Positions 18,548 to 29,300 are shown, counted from the stretch's first letter. The stretch: 64,000 nt of DNA from Polyangiaceae bacterium (GCA_016715885.1 JADJXL010000025.1:372001-436000); one strand, 5' to 3'. Numbers and translations: made by a program. The notes: a model not told the origin generated them from the letters alone.

Positions 18548-18684
18548 AATCTCCAAAACGCCTTCAATGAATCAAGCTATGATGCGCCGCAGCACAGCCT
18601 GTATTTATCGAATTTTTGAAGCCGTGCAAGGTCCAAACACGATTTTTTGTTGCGCATTGACGTTCGCGCTGTTGCAAAAATACT

Positions 18685-19749
18685 TCAGCCGCCCCACGCC
18701 ATCCGACAAGCGTCCACCGCAACGTCGCAAAACTCCCGCTGAATCTGCCCAAGCGTCGCGTCCTCGGCCAAAAGCTCCGATTCGAGCTCCGTGTAGAGTT
18801 TGTCCACGACAGGGGCCACCGCTTCGGCAGCCGCGAGCACCTTCGCCGACGCCTCCGCCCGAGGCTCCGTCAATTTGATGACGACTTCCCGCGCCGGCTC
18901 GATGAACACCTGATCCACGTGCGATACCGACTTTTCGAGCGTCCCGAGCACCTCGCCAATGTGCCGCTCGACCCCCGCTTTTCGCTCGAGCGCAAGCTGC
19001 CGCAATGCCTCCTCACGCCCTTGCGTCGCCGCAACTTCCGCGCTTTGCACCATCGCCGTCACGTGCTGCCGCTCGACACCAATCTGCTTCATGCGCGCCA
19101 ATACCCGCACCGCTTCGTCCTTTTGATGACGCATCTCGATACGGCACTTCTCCAGGCGCTCGGCAAGCTCAACCCGCGCCTGTTGCAACGTCACGATGCC
19201 GTCGCGCGCCTTATCCGATGTGACATTGCGCGACGGCCGCGCAACGCCGAGCTTGTTGCCAATGTCGCGCCCAAGCGCCTCGAATTGGGAAAGCTTGCCC
19301 GAAAGCTCCGCTATCTGCCTCTCGAGGAGCGCCTGCTTCGCCTGCTCGGTCTGCAATTCCACCGAAATGCTCGAATACTCGATCTGCGCTTGATGCAACG
19401 CCGAAGTTCGTTGCGCCAGGATCCCTTGCTCCACCTGCCGCTTTTCTTCCAATGCCGAAACCCGCGCACGCCATTCGTCCTTGCCAAACAGCACCGGCTC
19501 GTCTTTTCGTAATGCAACGATTTCCGCTTCGAGCGCCGTCATCTCTTGCCCACGACGCCGCAATTCTTCTTCGAGCAACTTGCCCGCTGCTTCGATCTGC
19601 CGCTGCCTCGCTAACACCGCGCCCGTTGCATCCACCCGCAATGCACGCTGTCCCGATAATTCCTCGATTTGCTTGGACAAACTCTCTGCCTGCTCGCGCG
19701 CCAGACAAGCATCCAGCACCAAGTGCGCCGTATTGATTTTCTTGCCCAA
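18685..19749 (-). pseudogene. Coiled-coil partner of the dynamin-like GTPase, 3' part of a frameshifted gene
   Basis: Long alpha-helical sequence with heptad-like Leu/Glu/Lys/Gln patterning (EQAESLSKQIEELSGQ, EKRQVEQGILAQRTSALHQAQ) over roughly 250 residues, then a short tail. It starts on a TTG without a ribosome site, and the first codons GKKINTAHLVLDACLA continue the helix of the upstream half exactly. One surplus base near 19735-19752 (a GGG or AAAA run on the coding strand) separates it from the 5' half at 20659. Joined, the protein is about 657 residues. It is translated after the GTPase gene and probably works with it. Confidence 0.7.
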
Positions 19750-20659
19750 GCTCGGCGTCTTTCATTTGCGCCGCTGCAAATTCCCCCTCGAGACGCGCCG
19801 CCATCGTCGCCACAGCATCGCGCGCACGCCCGAGCGAAAGCTCCTCCTCCGCCAGCGCCGTCACGCTCGCTCGCGCCTTCGTGAGCTCCTCCGAGCCCGC
19901 TGGAGGCACCGTCACGAGCTCGGGAGGCATATCCTTCGTCACAGGCAATGTATCCGGCCACGACGCGCCCGGCTCGCATTCGACGAACGCATACAGATTG
20001 CTGATGGCTTTGCGCAAAAACGGCAAGCAGGTTTGGTACACCTGATCGAGCCTCGTGGCATACTTGCGGTATTCCTCCGCAGCGGTTTCGGCCGCCGATA
20101 AATCCGGAAACGGCACCGCTTTTACAGCATCGAGCGTTTGCTTTGCTCGCGTCACGACCGTCTCCGCAATCGGCTCGAATTCAGCCAGCTTTTTGGCACG
20201 TTCGTCCGCTGCGCGCGCTTGTTCCGCGGCCAAAATGCGCGCCGCAGCAGCTTTTGACTTCGCCGGAAGCTCACGCAAATCCGATAGACGCGTCCTTTGG
20301 GTCACGATTTCATTTCGAGCCCCCGCGACGAGCCATTGCACGTGCTGCAAATTCTCGTTGTCGTCGCCCTGAAAACCGAATCGACCAACGACCTCGTAAA
20401 TGTCGTTCAAGTCCGAAAGGTCCTTTTCGTCGACCGGCCACCACAACTGAGCAATCTCGTTGCGATATGCCCGCGGCGCGCCCATGGCCGCATCGAGCGC
20501 CGCGACTCCCACCGGCGAAAGCGGTTCGGCATAAGCTTCGAGCGCCGATTTCACCACACCATGCGTCCGCTCGATGTTTTGATAAGCCGCGCCAATTTGG
20601 GTGACCACGGTCTGGTAAAACCGCACGTAACTGGACAAGCGCGCGAGGTCGTGACCCAC
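19211..20659 (-). CDS. Coiled-coil partner of the dynamin-like GTPase, 5' part of a frameshifted gene
   Basis: GTG start at 20659 with a strong GGAGG ribosome site that overlaps the last codons of the GTPase gene. The authentic sequence covers about 300 residues, mainly helical (VTQIGAAYQNIERTHG, EQARAADERAKKLAEFEP, LEGEFAAAQMKDAELG). After position ~19750 the frame turns into Gly/Ala/Arg-rich nonsense, while the next frame continues the coiled coil. No enzyme motif is visible. Placement 3 bp after the GTPase stop shows an operon. The family is unknown to me; it resembles paired coiled-coil proteins found beside bacterial dynamins. Confidence 0.7.
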   Translation of the reverse strand: MGHDLARLSSYVRFYQTVVTQIGAAYQNIERTHGVVKSALEAYAEPLSPVGVAALDAAMGAPRAYRNEIAQLWWPVDEKDLSDLNDIYEVVGRFGFQGDDNENLQHVQWLVAGARNEIVTQRTRLSDLRELPAKSKAAAARILAAEQARAADERAKKLAEFEPIAETVVTRAKQTLDAVKAVPFPDLSAAETAAEEYRKYATRLDQVYQTCLPFLRKAISNLYAFVECEPGASWPDTLPVTKDMPPELVTVPPAGSEELTKARASVTALAEEELSLGRARDAVATMAARLEGEFAAAQMKDAELGQENQYGALGAGCLSGARAGREFVQANRGIIGTACIAGGCNGRGVSEAAADRSSGQVARRRIAASWARDDGARSGNRCITKRRAGAVWQGRMACAGFGIGRKAAGGARDPGATNFGVASSADRVFEHFGGIADRAGEAGAPREADSGAFGQAFPIRGAWARHWQQARRCAAVAQCHIG

Positions 20660-20662
20660 GGT

Positions 20663-23239
20663 TCATCCTCCCGTTTGTTTCGACGCCGAAACGCTCGATT
20701 GCGGCGAACCACCACCGAATAACTCTTCGAGCGCCGCGATGTCCGCTCGCGCCCGTTCCTTTTCCGCCTCGATCGCCGCAAACTTGTGCGGCCAAATGCG
20801 CGAGCATTCGCTACGCACCCAGCGCCTCAGCGATTGCTCTCCCTCACGATCGAGCCACGAATCGTGCACCGTCCGCACCGCTTCTTCGTGATATTTCTGC
20901 AAGCCCCGCGGGTGCTTTGCCAATGCTTCCAAAAAGTCGCAAATGCGATCGACGTCCGTGCGAACGCGCGTGAGCATCTTCGACCAATCGCGCCCCGTTG
21001 CCGCAGGTTGCGTCGGCTTCGTCGGCGCAGATCCAGCCGCCGGAGCCGCCGTAGGAGAAGGCTTTGCCACGGGCATGGCCGCCCCCGCCGTCGGAAACCC
21101 TCCAATGGCAGGTTTTTCCTGGCCGGGTTGCGCATTTTCTTCCGCGCCAAACCCAAGCTTTGCTTTCACCGTCCCCACGACGTTCGTCACGCCGCTCGTC
21201 GCCGATGCCTGCGCCTTGTCCGCAATTCCCATTCCAAAGAATTGCTCGAGCCCCCGCATTTCCCGCTCGCGCATTTCCCGGTCGCCCGGATCGGTCGCAT
21301 CGAGGATGTCCACAATCTGACGCGCAAAATACCGCGACAATACCTCGAAAGCCACGTCCGCTTTCGCCATTTCGTTGTTCTGGTACCGCACGACGCTCTC
21401 CGATACGTGCCCCGACCTCCCAAGCGAATCGATTCGCTCGATGAGCCCCTTGCCGCCGGGCAAAAGCAATTCGAGACGCCCGCCTTCGAAGTTTGCCTCG
21501 ACGAACATTTCATGCAGCATCCGCTCTACACTTTCACGCGCCGTGTTGCGGAAATCCTCGCCGAGCCCCGCAATGCGCGACGCCACGCGTTCACGCATCT
21601 GCTTGCGCATCTCAATCTCGACCGCCGTTTCGTTCATCAACCCCGGGCTCGGCATCTGACGACGCTTCGCTTCCGCTTCTTCCGGCGTGAGCCGCGCAAT
21701 CAAGTCGCTACGAATCTGATCGATACGCGCATCCGCACGCAGCGCCCTCGAAGCTCGCTGCGATTCACTCATCTCGTGATCCATGAACGCCGACAAACGC
21801 TTGCGAATCTCCGGCAAAAGCCCGATCGGATCCTCGCCCGACTGGATGTGCTCGTAATGCATGTCGAACACTTGCTCCGCCCGCCGCTCGAACTCGCGAT
21901 CGCTCAAGCCATCCTTGACCGTCACGAGCACCCCGCGCAAAAGCGCCTCGACCTCGCCGAACTCCGCGTTGATCGCGCCCGTCACCTTGCGATCGAGCGC
22001 CTCCACATCCGTCGACAAATACCTCTCGACGGCTTCCTTGAGTTTGTCGAGGCCGCTCACGGGCGTCGTCGACCCGAAGAAGTCCATGAGCTGCCGAGCC
22101 ACCGGATGTTGCGTGTCGACGCCTTGATGCGCCCACACTTTCGAGTACGGGAAGATGCGATCGACGCCTTGTTCGCGGAAGTTTCGTGCCGCCAGCGACC
22201 AGTGCCAATTGCCGTTTTCGTCCGGATGATCGAACAAGTCCACCTTCGTCAGCACCACGAAGATGCGATCCTTCAGCGAGATGCTGCGATCCGACGTCTG
22301 CGCCATCCGCAGAAGCTCCACTTCGTTCCGCACGAGCGACGGGCGCGTGATGTCTTTGACGAAAATCGTCACGTCCACCTCGTTCGTCAGCGCATCTTCG
22401 GTGTCGCGTCGCGCCTTGTCCGAAGGCGCATCGATGCCCGGCAAGTCCATCAGCTCGACGCCTGGCATCGCGCCTTCGACGGGAATCGTCACCGTGACAA
22501 TCTTCACCGCGCGCACGCCTGGATACGGCCGATTGCCGTTTTTCGTGTCCTTCAGTGCGATGAACGGACGAATTTTCTCCGCGAGCTCATCGATGTTTGT
22601 CGCGACAATTTTCTCCGGAGGTTTCCCCAGTCGCGCTTTGATCTCGGACAAACCTGCCGAGATGTCGACCAGTTCGGCAAGTGCCGTCTGTTCACGACGA
22701 CCTGCGCGATCGGGATCATCGACCTCGTACCCTTCGCGGGACTTGAATGCGGCCTTGAGGCGCAGGATTTCGGACTGGTTGAGCCCCACCCAGCGCTCGA
22801 CGCTTCCTGGTTCGAGCGCATCGAAGTAGCTTTGAATGCGCGCTTTGAAGTCGCTTTCGCCGTAATACGTGACCGTAGCTTCGTATTGATTTTCTTGCCC
22901 CGGTTCGATGACCGTGGTGCTCCATGTGCAGCGTTCGGCCTCGCTCGGCAGTAGCTTTTCGCTCTTCAACCAAGCCGAAAGAAACGCGCTCTTGCCTTGT
23001 TTCTCGAGACCAACCACGCCGATCTTGACGACGCCTTTGGCGAGGCGTTTTTCGCGGTCGTTTGCGCGAGCTCGCAGGTCTTCGAGCCTCGAACGAAGCT
23101 GTCTGAGCTGCCGTGCGCTGTCGCTATCCGGTTGGAAGTAGCTTGCGAAGCGATCGCAGAGCTGCCTGTATCGCAGCACTTTGTCGCCGATCCTTCGCAA
23201 CTCTCTCGCGTTTTCCTTACGACCTTCCGGACTCCACAT
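20663..23239 (-). CDS. Dynamin-like GTPase
   Basis: 858 residues from ATG 23239, with GAGGAAA upstream. The G1 P-loop GLEKQGKS is at residues 77-84, G3 is DLPGID and G4 is TKVD, with the large GTPase domain typical of bacterial dynamin-like proteins (Dynamin_N). The middle and C-terminal parts are long helices with a 'GLEQFFGMG' segment, followed by a Pro/Ala linker (PTAAPAAGSAPTKPTQP) near residue 735 and a final helical domain. No clear transmembrane paddle is seen. Such proteins remodel or guard membranes; a role in phage resistance is known for some, but here it is inference. It is the first gene of a two-gene operon and is divergent from the ATPase gene at 23472 across a 232-bp gap. Confidence 0.85.
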   Translation of the reverse strand: MWSPEGRKENARELRRIGDKVLRYRQLCDRFASYFQPDSDSARQLRQLRSRLEDLRARANDREKRLAKGVVKIGVVGLEKQGKSAFLSAWLKSEKLLPSEAERCTWSTTVIEPGQENQYEATVTYYGESDFKARIQSYFDALEPGSVERWVGLNQSEILRLKAAFKSREGYEVDDPDRAGRREQTALAELVDISAGLSEIKARLGKPPEKIVATNIDELAEKIRPFIALKDTKNGNRPYPGVRAVKIVTVTIPVEGAMPGVELMDLPGIDAPSDKARRDTEDALTNEVDVTIFVKDITRPSLVRNEVELLRMAQTSDRSISLKDRIFVVLTKVDLFDHPDENGNWHWSLAARNFREQGVDRIFPYSKVWAHQGVDTQHPVARQLMDFFGSTTPVSGLDKLKEAVERYLSTDVEALDRKVTGAINAEFGEVEALLRGVLVTVKDGLSDREFERRAEQVFDMHYEHIQSGEDPIGLLPEIRKRLSAFMDHEMSESQRASRALRADARIDQIRSDLIARLTPEEAEAKRRQMPSPGLMNETAVEIEMRKQMRERVASRIAGLGEDFRNTARESVERMLHEMFVEANFEGGRLELLLPGGKGLIERIDSLGRSGHVSESVVRYQNNEMAKADVAFEVLSRYFARQIVDILDATDPGDREMREREMRGLEQFFGMGIADKAQASATSGVTNVVGTVKAKLGFGAEENAQPGQEKPAIGGFPTAGAAMPVAKPSPTAAPAAGSAPTKPTQPAATGRDWSKMLTRVRTDVDRICDFLEALAKHPRGLQKYHEEAVRTVHDSWLDREGEQSLRRWVRSECSRIWPHKFAAIEAEKERARADIAALEELFGGGSPQSSVSASKQTGG

Positions 23240-23471
23240 GGGCGCGTTTCCTCGCTGTCGTGCGCGCGGGTGTACCAGGCGCGAGCGACATGGCAAGCCA
23301 GTCGGGGCGGATGTGTCAATAGGGATGTGATGGGTGGGTGCGTTGGCGTGCTTGACGATGCGCGAGCAGCCGCGTAGGAAGCGGTGATCGTGATTGTCGT
23401 GCGCGCGGTCATCGAGCTCGATCGTTTATCCAGCGTTCCAGTTCCGAGCGCATCGACGACGTGAGGTCACC

Positions 23472-24851
23472 ATGAACGAGCAGGATGTCGAGTTTTTGCA
23501 GCAGTTCTTCCGCCAAGTAGCGGCCGAACGTCCCCTCGACCCGGCATCCGACCGACGCTACGTTCCACTTTACGGCAAGGATGCTCATGGTCGCGCCATG
23601 CTCGCCGACGACGACGAAGATCCCATCGAGCGGTTCACACGTGGGATTCAATGGTCGTCCGGCGACAGCGTTCGGCTTTTGTGCGGCGCACGCGGCGTGG
23701 GAAAAAGTACGGAGCTCCGGCGGCTTCAAGACAAACTGCGCACGGCTGGTTATCACGTGCTGCTCATCGACATGGATGACTTCGTCAATATGACGACGCC
23801 AGTCGACATCAGCGACTTTCTCATCGTTATCGCTGGCAGCGTGGGCGAAGCTTTGTCGGCGCCCGAAATGCTGGGCAAGAACCCTATCAAAGAAGGCTAC
23901 TGGGGCAGGTTTGTTCAATTCCTTCGTAAAACCAATGTAAGGCTCCCGAACGTCGACCTTGGCAAACTCTTGCCCACCGACGTCAAGATCGAGCTGAAAA
24001 CCGATCCCTCATTTCGTCAAAACATTCAGCAACACCTCGCAGGGCATGTCGGCGCCCTCTATCGAGACGTTTGCACATTCTTCGGCGAGTGCGTCGCCGC
24101 GCTTCGCCGCGAGCACGGTGCTGCGGCCGAACTCGTCGTCCTCGTGGACTCGATCGACCATATTCGTGGTACGTCCCAGAATGCAGATGCCGTTCAGGCA
24201 TCGGTGGAAACGTTGTTCGTGGGCCATCCGGGTAAACTGAAAATCCCGGGAGTGCATTTCGTGTATACCGTGCCGCCTTATCTCAAGGTGCGATCTCCCA
24301 AATTTGGTTCGCATTACGGCAAGGGAACCGTCGCCATGTTCCCTCTCGTGAAAGTCAGACACAAGGAAACGGGAGAGCCCCATGAAGACGGTATCCGTGC
24401 TCTCGCCCAAATTGTCCGCGCGCGCGGCAACGTCGATCGTCTTCTCGGCAAGGACCAAGGAGAGACGTTGCTTCGCGACGTGATTCTGGCCTCCGGTGGC
24501 CATGTGCGCGACCTCTTGCGTCTTTTTGCGGAAATTACGCTGCGCGCACACGCGGTCCCGGTCGAGCCCGAAGCCGTCCAAGGAGCAATCAATCAATTGC
24601 GCTGGGAGCTCGTTCCCATTTCGGACGAGAATGCACTATGGCTCGAGCGCATCGCCTTGACGCATGAAGCTTCGCTTGGTGACGATCACCTACTGCCCAA
24701 GCTCGCCCATTTTCTCGAAACCGGCCTCGTCCTTTGTTATCGCGATGGGTCAGAATGGTACGACGTCCACCCGCTCGTACGCGAAATTGTCATGGAACAA
24801 GCCGCGCGTATCAAACGCACCCGCGCCAATCCCGAGACACCTTCGTCATGA
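23472..24851 (+). CDS. P-loop ATPase (AAA/STAND-like), function unknown
   Basis: 459 residues from ATG 23472, preceded by GAGGT. Walker A is GARGVGKS at residues 72-79, and the Walker B candidate is VVLVDSIDHIRG. A winged-helix-like C-terminal part (LVLCYRDGSEWYDVHPLV) ends the protein, as in ORC/STAND-type ATPases. The 'TELRRLQDKLRTAGYHVLLIDMDD' region, split by the P-loop helix, is typical of ATPases in bacterial conflict systems. The stop overlaps the ATG of the next gene by 4 bp, so the two are translated together. I assign no precise function. Confidence 0.75.
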   Translation: MNEQDVEFLQQFFRQVAAERPLDPASDRRYVPLYGKDAHGRAMLADDDEDPIERFTRGIQWSSGDSVRLLCGARGVGKSTELRRLQDKLRTAGYHVLLIDMDDFVNMTTPVDISDFLIVIAGSVGEALSAPEMLGKNPIKEGYWGRFVQFLRKTNVRLPNVDLGKLLPTDVKIELKTDPSFRQNIQQHLAGHVGALYRDVCTFFGECVAALRREHGAAAELVVLVDSIDHIRGTSQNADAVQASVETLFVGHPGKLKIPGVHFVYTVPPYLKVRSPKFGSHYGKGTVAMFPLVKVRHKETGEPHEDGIRALAQIVRARGNVDRLLGKDQGETLLRDVILASGGHVRDLLRLFAEITLRAHAVPVEPEAVQGAINQLRWELVPISDENALWLERIALTHEASLGDDHLLPKLAHFLETGLVLCYRDGSEWYDVHPLVREIVMEQAARIKRTRANPETPSS

Positions 24852-26089
24852 CCCCCGAGCCCGATACCGCTCTCGACGACGCGTGGGCACGCCTCCAGCG
24901 CCTCGTCGATTGGACCACCGATTTCTATCTCGCTTTCATCTTTTCCTCATCCCCCGAAGCCGTCGGCATTCTTCGCGACCGTTCGCGCAGCGTCCTCGAA
25001 AAATCCGGCCGCCGCATGCGCGTTTTCCACCCGGAAAAACCCGCCGACGTGCTCGCCGTCGTCTCGGCCATCGCCCAGCCCGAATCCAAAAAATCGAATT
25101 GCTTTTGGCTCGATACCGTCGCCGTCGATGCGTCCGACCCGACGTACGAGCTTTGGCGTGAAGGCTACGACCAGCTCATTTTGCGCCTCAATGAAAGCCG
25201 CCAAGGCTTGCGCACGCATTTGGGCGGCGGCCTCGTGCTCGCGCTTCCGCATTGGTACAAATCGATCATTGCGCCTGCGGCCAGCGATTTATGGTCCATT
25301 CGCACGCTCACCATCGATTTGCCCGGCACGCCCGCAAAAGCGCCGCTTCCTTCGATCGACATCACCGATTTTGTAATGCCTCCCGTGCGCCTCGACGAAG
25401 GACCGACCCTGGATCCGGACATGTGCAAGGACCAAGCGCGAAGGCTTGCTCTGCGCGGTGAAGGTGCGCGACCGGCCATGATTGCGAATTTGTTGCGCGC
25501 GGCCGAAGGGTATCTCGACAGGGATCGCGCCCGAGAATCGCTTGGTTTGGCGGAGGAGGCCGAGGCATTGTTGCAAGGGGTCGCGCCCAATTTGCTCGGG
25601 CCCGATCATGCAATGGCGCTCGTCGCAATGGCCGCCGCGGAAGAAGCACTCGGCGATTTCAATGCGGCGACAATACACGTCACGCAGGCGATCGAATTGC
25701 GACAAGGCAACGTGGAGCGGGACATGCTTCACATGTATGGAATTGCCGAACGCATTGCATTGCGGCGCGAGGATGTGCGAGCTGCGCGGGAGGCTGCCGA
25801 AGGGGCGCTCGTCGTGGCGAAGGCGCGTCATGCGGAGAGTCCGCAGGACGTCGAGGCGAAGAATGATTTGCTTGCCATTTTGCAGCGCGTGGGCCCATTG
25901 CGTCGAGCGCTCGGGGATGCGCAGGGGGCGCGGCAAGCGGCCGACGAGGCGCTCGAATTGCGCGGCGGTGTCGAAGAAACGAGCATGACGCGGATTGAAG
26001 CGATTCGTCCGAGCGCGCAGTTGCCGCCGATTGTGGAGAGGTTGCCGGAGGGGGAAGAGGGGGAAAAGGAATTTGCGCAACCTGTGTGA
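24848..26089 (+). CDS. Tetratricopeptide-like partner protein of the upstream ATPase
   Basis: 413 residues; its ATG overlaps the ATPase stop (ATGA). Residues 1-190 are a globular domain I do not recognise (DWTTDFYLAFIFSSSPEAVG, HWYKSIIAPAASDLW). Residues 220-390 are helical repeats (LGLAEEAEALLQ, ALVAMAAAEEALGDFNAATI, DDxxAAREAAEGALVVAK-like units) with TPR character. No catalytic motif is visible. An ATPase paired by overlap with a repeat protein suggests a signalling pair in which the repeats sense a partner. The context (dynamin pair upstream, STAND protein downstream) is consistent with a conflict module, but the role is unproven. Confidence 0.65.
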   Translation: MTPEPDTALDDAWARLQRLVDWTTDFYLAFIFSSSPEAVGILRDRSRSVLEKSGRRMRVFHPEKPADVLAVVSAIAQPESKKSNCFWLDTVAVDASDPTYELWREGYDQLILRLNESRQGLRTHLGGGLVLALPHWYKSIIAPAASDLWSIRTLTIDLPGTPAKAPLPSIDITDFVMPPVRLDEGPTLDPDMCKDQARRLALRGEGARPAMIANLLRAAEGYLDRDRARESLGLAEEAEALLQGVAPNLLGPDHAMALVAMAAAEEALGDFNAATIHVTQAIELRQGNVERDMLHMYGIAERIALRREDVRAAREAAEGALVVAKARHAESPQDVEAKNDLLAILQRVGPLRRALGDAQGARQAADEALELRGGVEETSMTRIEAIRPSAQLPPIVERLPEGEEGEKEFAQPV

Positions 26090-26116
26090 TGTTCTCTAGC
26101 GTGCCAAGCGCGGTAG

Positions 26117-26338
26117 GCCACGAAGGGTCCCCCTTCCCAAAACGATATCGCTATCGCCAATGGTTACCAGCCAATTTGGGGCCCTGCGCAATCGATCCCG
26201 ACTATCGAGGACTGGGACTTTCGTGCACTGTGGTGCCCGCCAACCTACCGACGAAAGTTCACGGTCATCGCACGGACCAGCGCCCCGAGCGCTCGTAAAG
26301 CCGCCATCCGCAAGAACCAGAGGCAGTACACGTCCATT
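26117..26338 (+). other. Open frame continuous with the STAND gene but without a start codon
   Basis: Between a TAG at 26114 and the TTG at 26339 the STAND frame is open for 74 codons with no ATG, GTG or TTG. The translation (for example WCPPTYRRKFTVIARTSAP and AAIRKNQRQYTSILIFP) runs smoothly into the N-terminal domain of the STAND protein and looks coding. The true 5' end may therefore lie upstream and be broken by another indel, or the gene may be 5' truncated. Confidence 0.45.
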
Positions 26339-29300
26339 TTGATTTTCCCTCGCAACCTTAATGCTGACGAAATCGAATGGCTCCACGCCCAACCCAAATG
26401 GGAAGGCTATACGACCGTCGACGTCTGGGGCATGTCCCAATTAGAAAACCTCCTCCGCCCCGTCCCTGCCCTTTTTGCCCGCTATTACCCCGAGCTTGCC
26501 GCAGGCCATTTGCCCGGCTTCGTTCCTTTCGACTTCCGCACCTTTGCTCGCTCGTATTGCGCCGAAATCGTCCGCGACAAGCAATACGTCCACCTGCTCG
26601 GCTTTCCGCCCGACGCCCTGCGTGAAAAAGACGCCAAAGCCCACATTCGCCTCGCCGATCTCTTTGTTCCCACGGTTTTTCGCAAGCAACAGAATCGCGA
26701 AGAACGAACGGGACTGGCCGATTTATTGAACGCCGAACGCTCCGTCCTGGTCCTCGGCGATCCGGGCATGGGCAAAACCATGCTGCTGACGTTCTTGGCA
26801 CTCCTGCATGCCGACGGTGTGGCAACGCTCGCCGAATACACCCCGCCGCCCAAACGTATTCCCCTCTTCGTTTCGCTGCGTGAATATGCCCTCGAGGACC
26901 AAGCGCACAACGTCTCGCTTTTGGAATACCTCGCCAAACGGTGCTCCCGCTTTTCCGAGCTGCGTCATGCGCATCCCGCTTTCTTCGAGGCATCCTTGCG
27001 TATGGGCGAAGCCATCGTGCTGCTGGATGGTCTCGACGAAGTGGGTTCGTCCGCGGCCCGTAAACGCATGGCCGATCGCGTGCGCGAATTGCGGCGCGAA
27101 TATCCCGATTGCCCCGTCTGGGTCACGTCTCGCATTCACGGGTACACGCACGACATCGCATTGCCGCAGGACGAATTTCATCACGTGCTCATCGGCGCGC
27201 TCGACGACGCCCAAGTCGACGATTTTTTGACGCGCTGGTATCAAATTCAGCTCCCGGATGATCCGCAAAAGCAGGCCGAAAACAAAAATTCATTACGACA
27301 AGCCATTTTCCGGACGAAGCAAGTTCGAGCGCTCGCTTCCAATCCATTGCTGCTCACGCTGATGGCCTTCGTGCATCGCTTCTTGGGGCATTTGCCGCAA
27401 GACAGAGGCGAGCTTTACGAGCAATGCGTGAACATGCTCTTTCGCAGTTGGCTCGATGCGCGCGAGCGGCCCGAAAAGCATGCGTACGAGCATCTGGGAC
27501 TGGCCACCGAATTGCCGCGCGGATATTTGGAGGCGCTTGCATTTCACGTGCAAGAGCACGGGTTGCTCGCAGATGACGAAGCGAGCGGCGCGCGGGGATT
27601 GTTCTCGAAAGACGATGCCCTCGCTTTTCTCACGACGCATCACTTGGAGACCGATCGGCGCGATCCTTCCATTTCGCCGCTCAAGGCGCGCGAGGAGATG
27701 CGCGAATTCGTCGATTATGCGTGTGATCGCGTGGGGCTCTTGGTCGATCGAGGTGGCGGGAAGTTATCGTTTTTGCACCTATCGTTTCAAGAATACTTGG
27801 CCGCTTCATTCGACACGGTCATGACGACCATTCGTGACCAAGAAGCGGTGTTCGTGAAGCATTTTCGCGATCCAACCTGGTCCGAAGTCTTCTTGCTGCG
27901 ATTGTATTTGTTTGCGCGCAAACGCGACCGAGCTGGCCTCAACATGTTCGACGACCTCGTTCGAGCACTGCTGGACGAGCTAGAACGTTGCGACGACATC
28001 ACGGGCTGGCTGCTCCTCGGGCGAGCGCTGCGCGATCGGCACGATATTCGTCAGAGCCAGCGTCGCGTCATTCTGGAGCGCCTCGTGCGCGCGTGGGCGA
28101 CGAGCCCAGTGTTCGAGGGCGATGTTTACGTGGTGCTCGAAGACATCCGCGTGTTTGCGACGGACGTCGTGCAGGCTGAATTGCGGGCAGCGTGTGCGCA
28201 GGTGCAATCGAGCGGATTGCCTGCGGAAGCCGTGGCAGCGTTGCATTTGGAAGAAAAGCTATTTGGCGGGGTGGCGGGCTCGGCGAAGCGTTTCTTTGCC
28301 CGGGCGGATTTGCCGGCGTTGCTTCCGGACCTGGTCGTATTTTGGGACGTACCGGAGATTGCCACGCTCCTTGCGGAAAAATCGACGCCGGAGCATTGGG
28401 AAGCAGCGTTTGGGGCATTGAATGGAGAAGACGTTCATCGCTGCACGCTTGGCTGGGCAATAGGGGCCACCCAATGCCCCGTGAAATCAGATGCGACGAT
28501 CGTAGCTGCGATCAGGTGGGTGCGACGAAAAATCAATGCGGAGGTCGAATCGCGGGAGGCGTTTGCCGCCCAATATCCGAATGCCGAATTTGCGCCAACG
28601 TTCGCTCAACCCGGAACGCTCGTGCTCGATGGAAAGTCTCATCAGATCGAGACACCGCTGGCGTTTGCAACGAGGAGTCTTCCACCAACGACTCCTTTAC
28701 CTCATTGCGATGATGCACGTTTGGCGCAGGGGAACTTGGCAATTGAACGATTTTTCTCGGTACAATCACGCACTCCTTTTGCGGGACCGTTGACGACATT
28801 CTTGACGCGCTTCATTTCTGATAAGTTGCGCCAATCGCATTCCCACAATGCGACTCCCGGCGAACTGCCCGCACGCGTTGCCAACACGTTCGTGCAGGAG
28901 TTCGTTCGGGATTTTGGGCGCTATTTCGATTGCACCTTCGTTCGCGATTTCGTGCAGAATTTTGGCCGCGAGTACGGTCAGGGGTTGGCGGGCGATTTTG
29001 AAGGTCATTTTCGCGCTCGTTTCGCGCGCTCGTTCATTCGCATTTTCGTGCGTTCGTTCGTCGAACCGGTTGTTCGGAAGGCATTTGAACCCAACTTGAT
29101 GACAGCAGATACACCTCAGTCTGCATTCGAGGACATACCGAATTTGGGCACGCGCCTCAAAATGCCTACAAATCGGTTCCGCTCCGAGCTTTCGGCTCCC
29201 CGGGCGCTTCCGGTGCTCCTGGCCGACATCGGATCGATTGCATCAATCGAATGGTTTTTGACTCTCGGCCGTCACCTGCATGCGTATTTCCCCGATGGCG

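Noticed and set aside
20786..22954. 722-codon open frame opposite the dynamin gene
   Set aside because: It lies wholly antisense to a well-supported GTPase and is Arg/His-rich.
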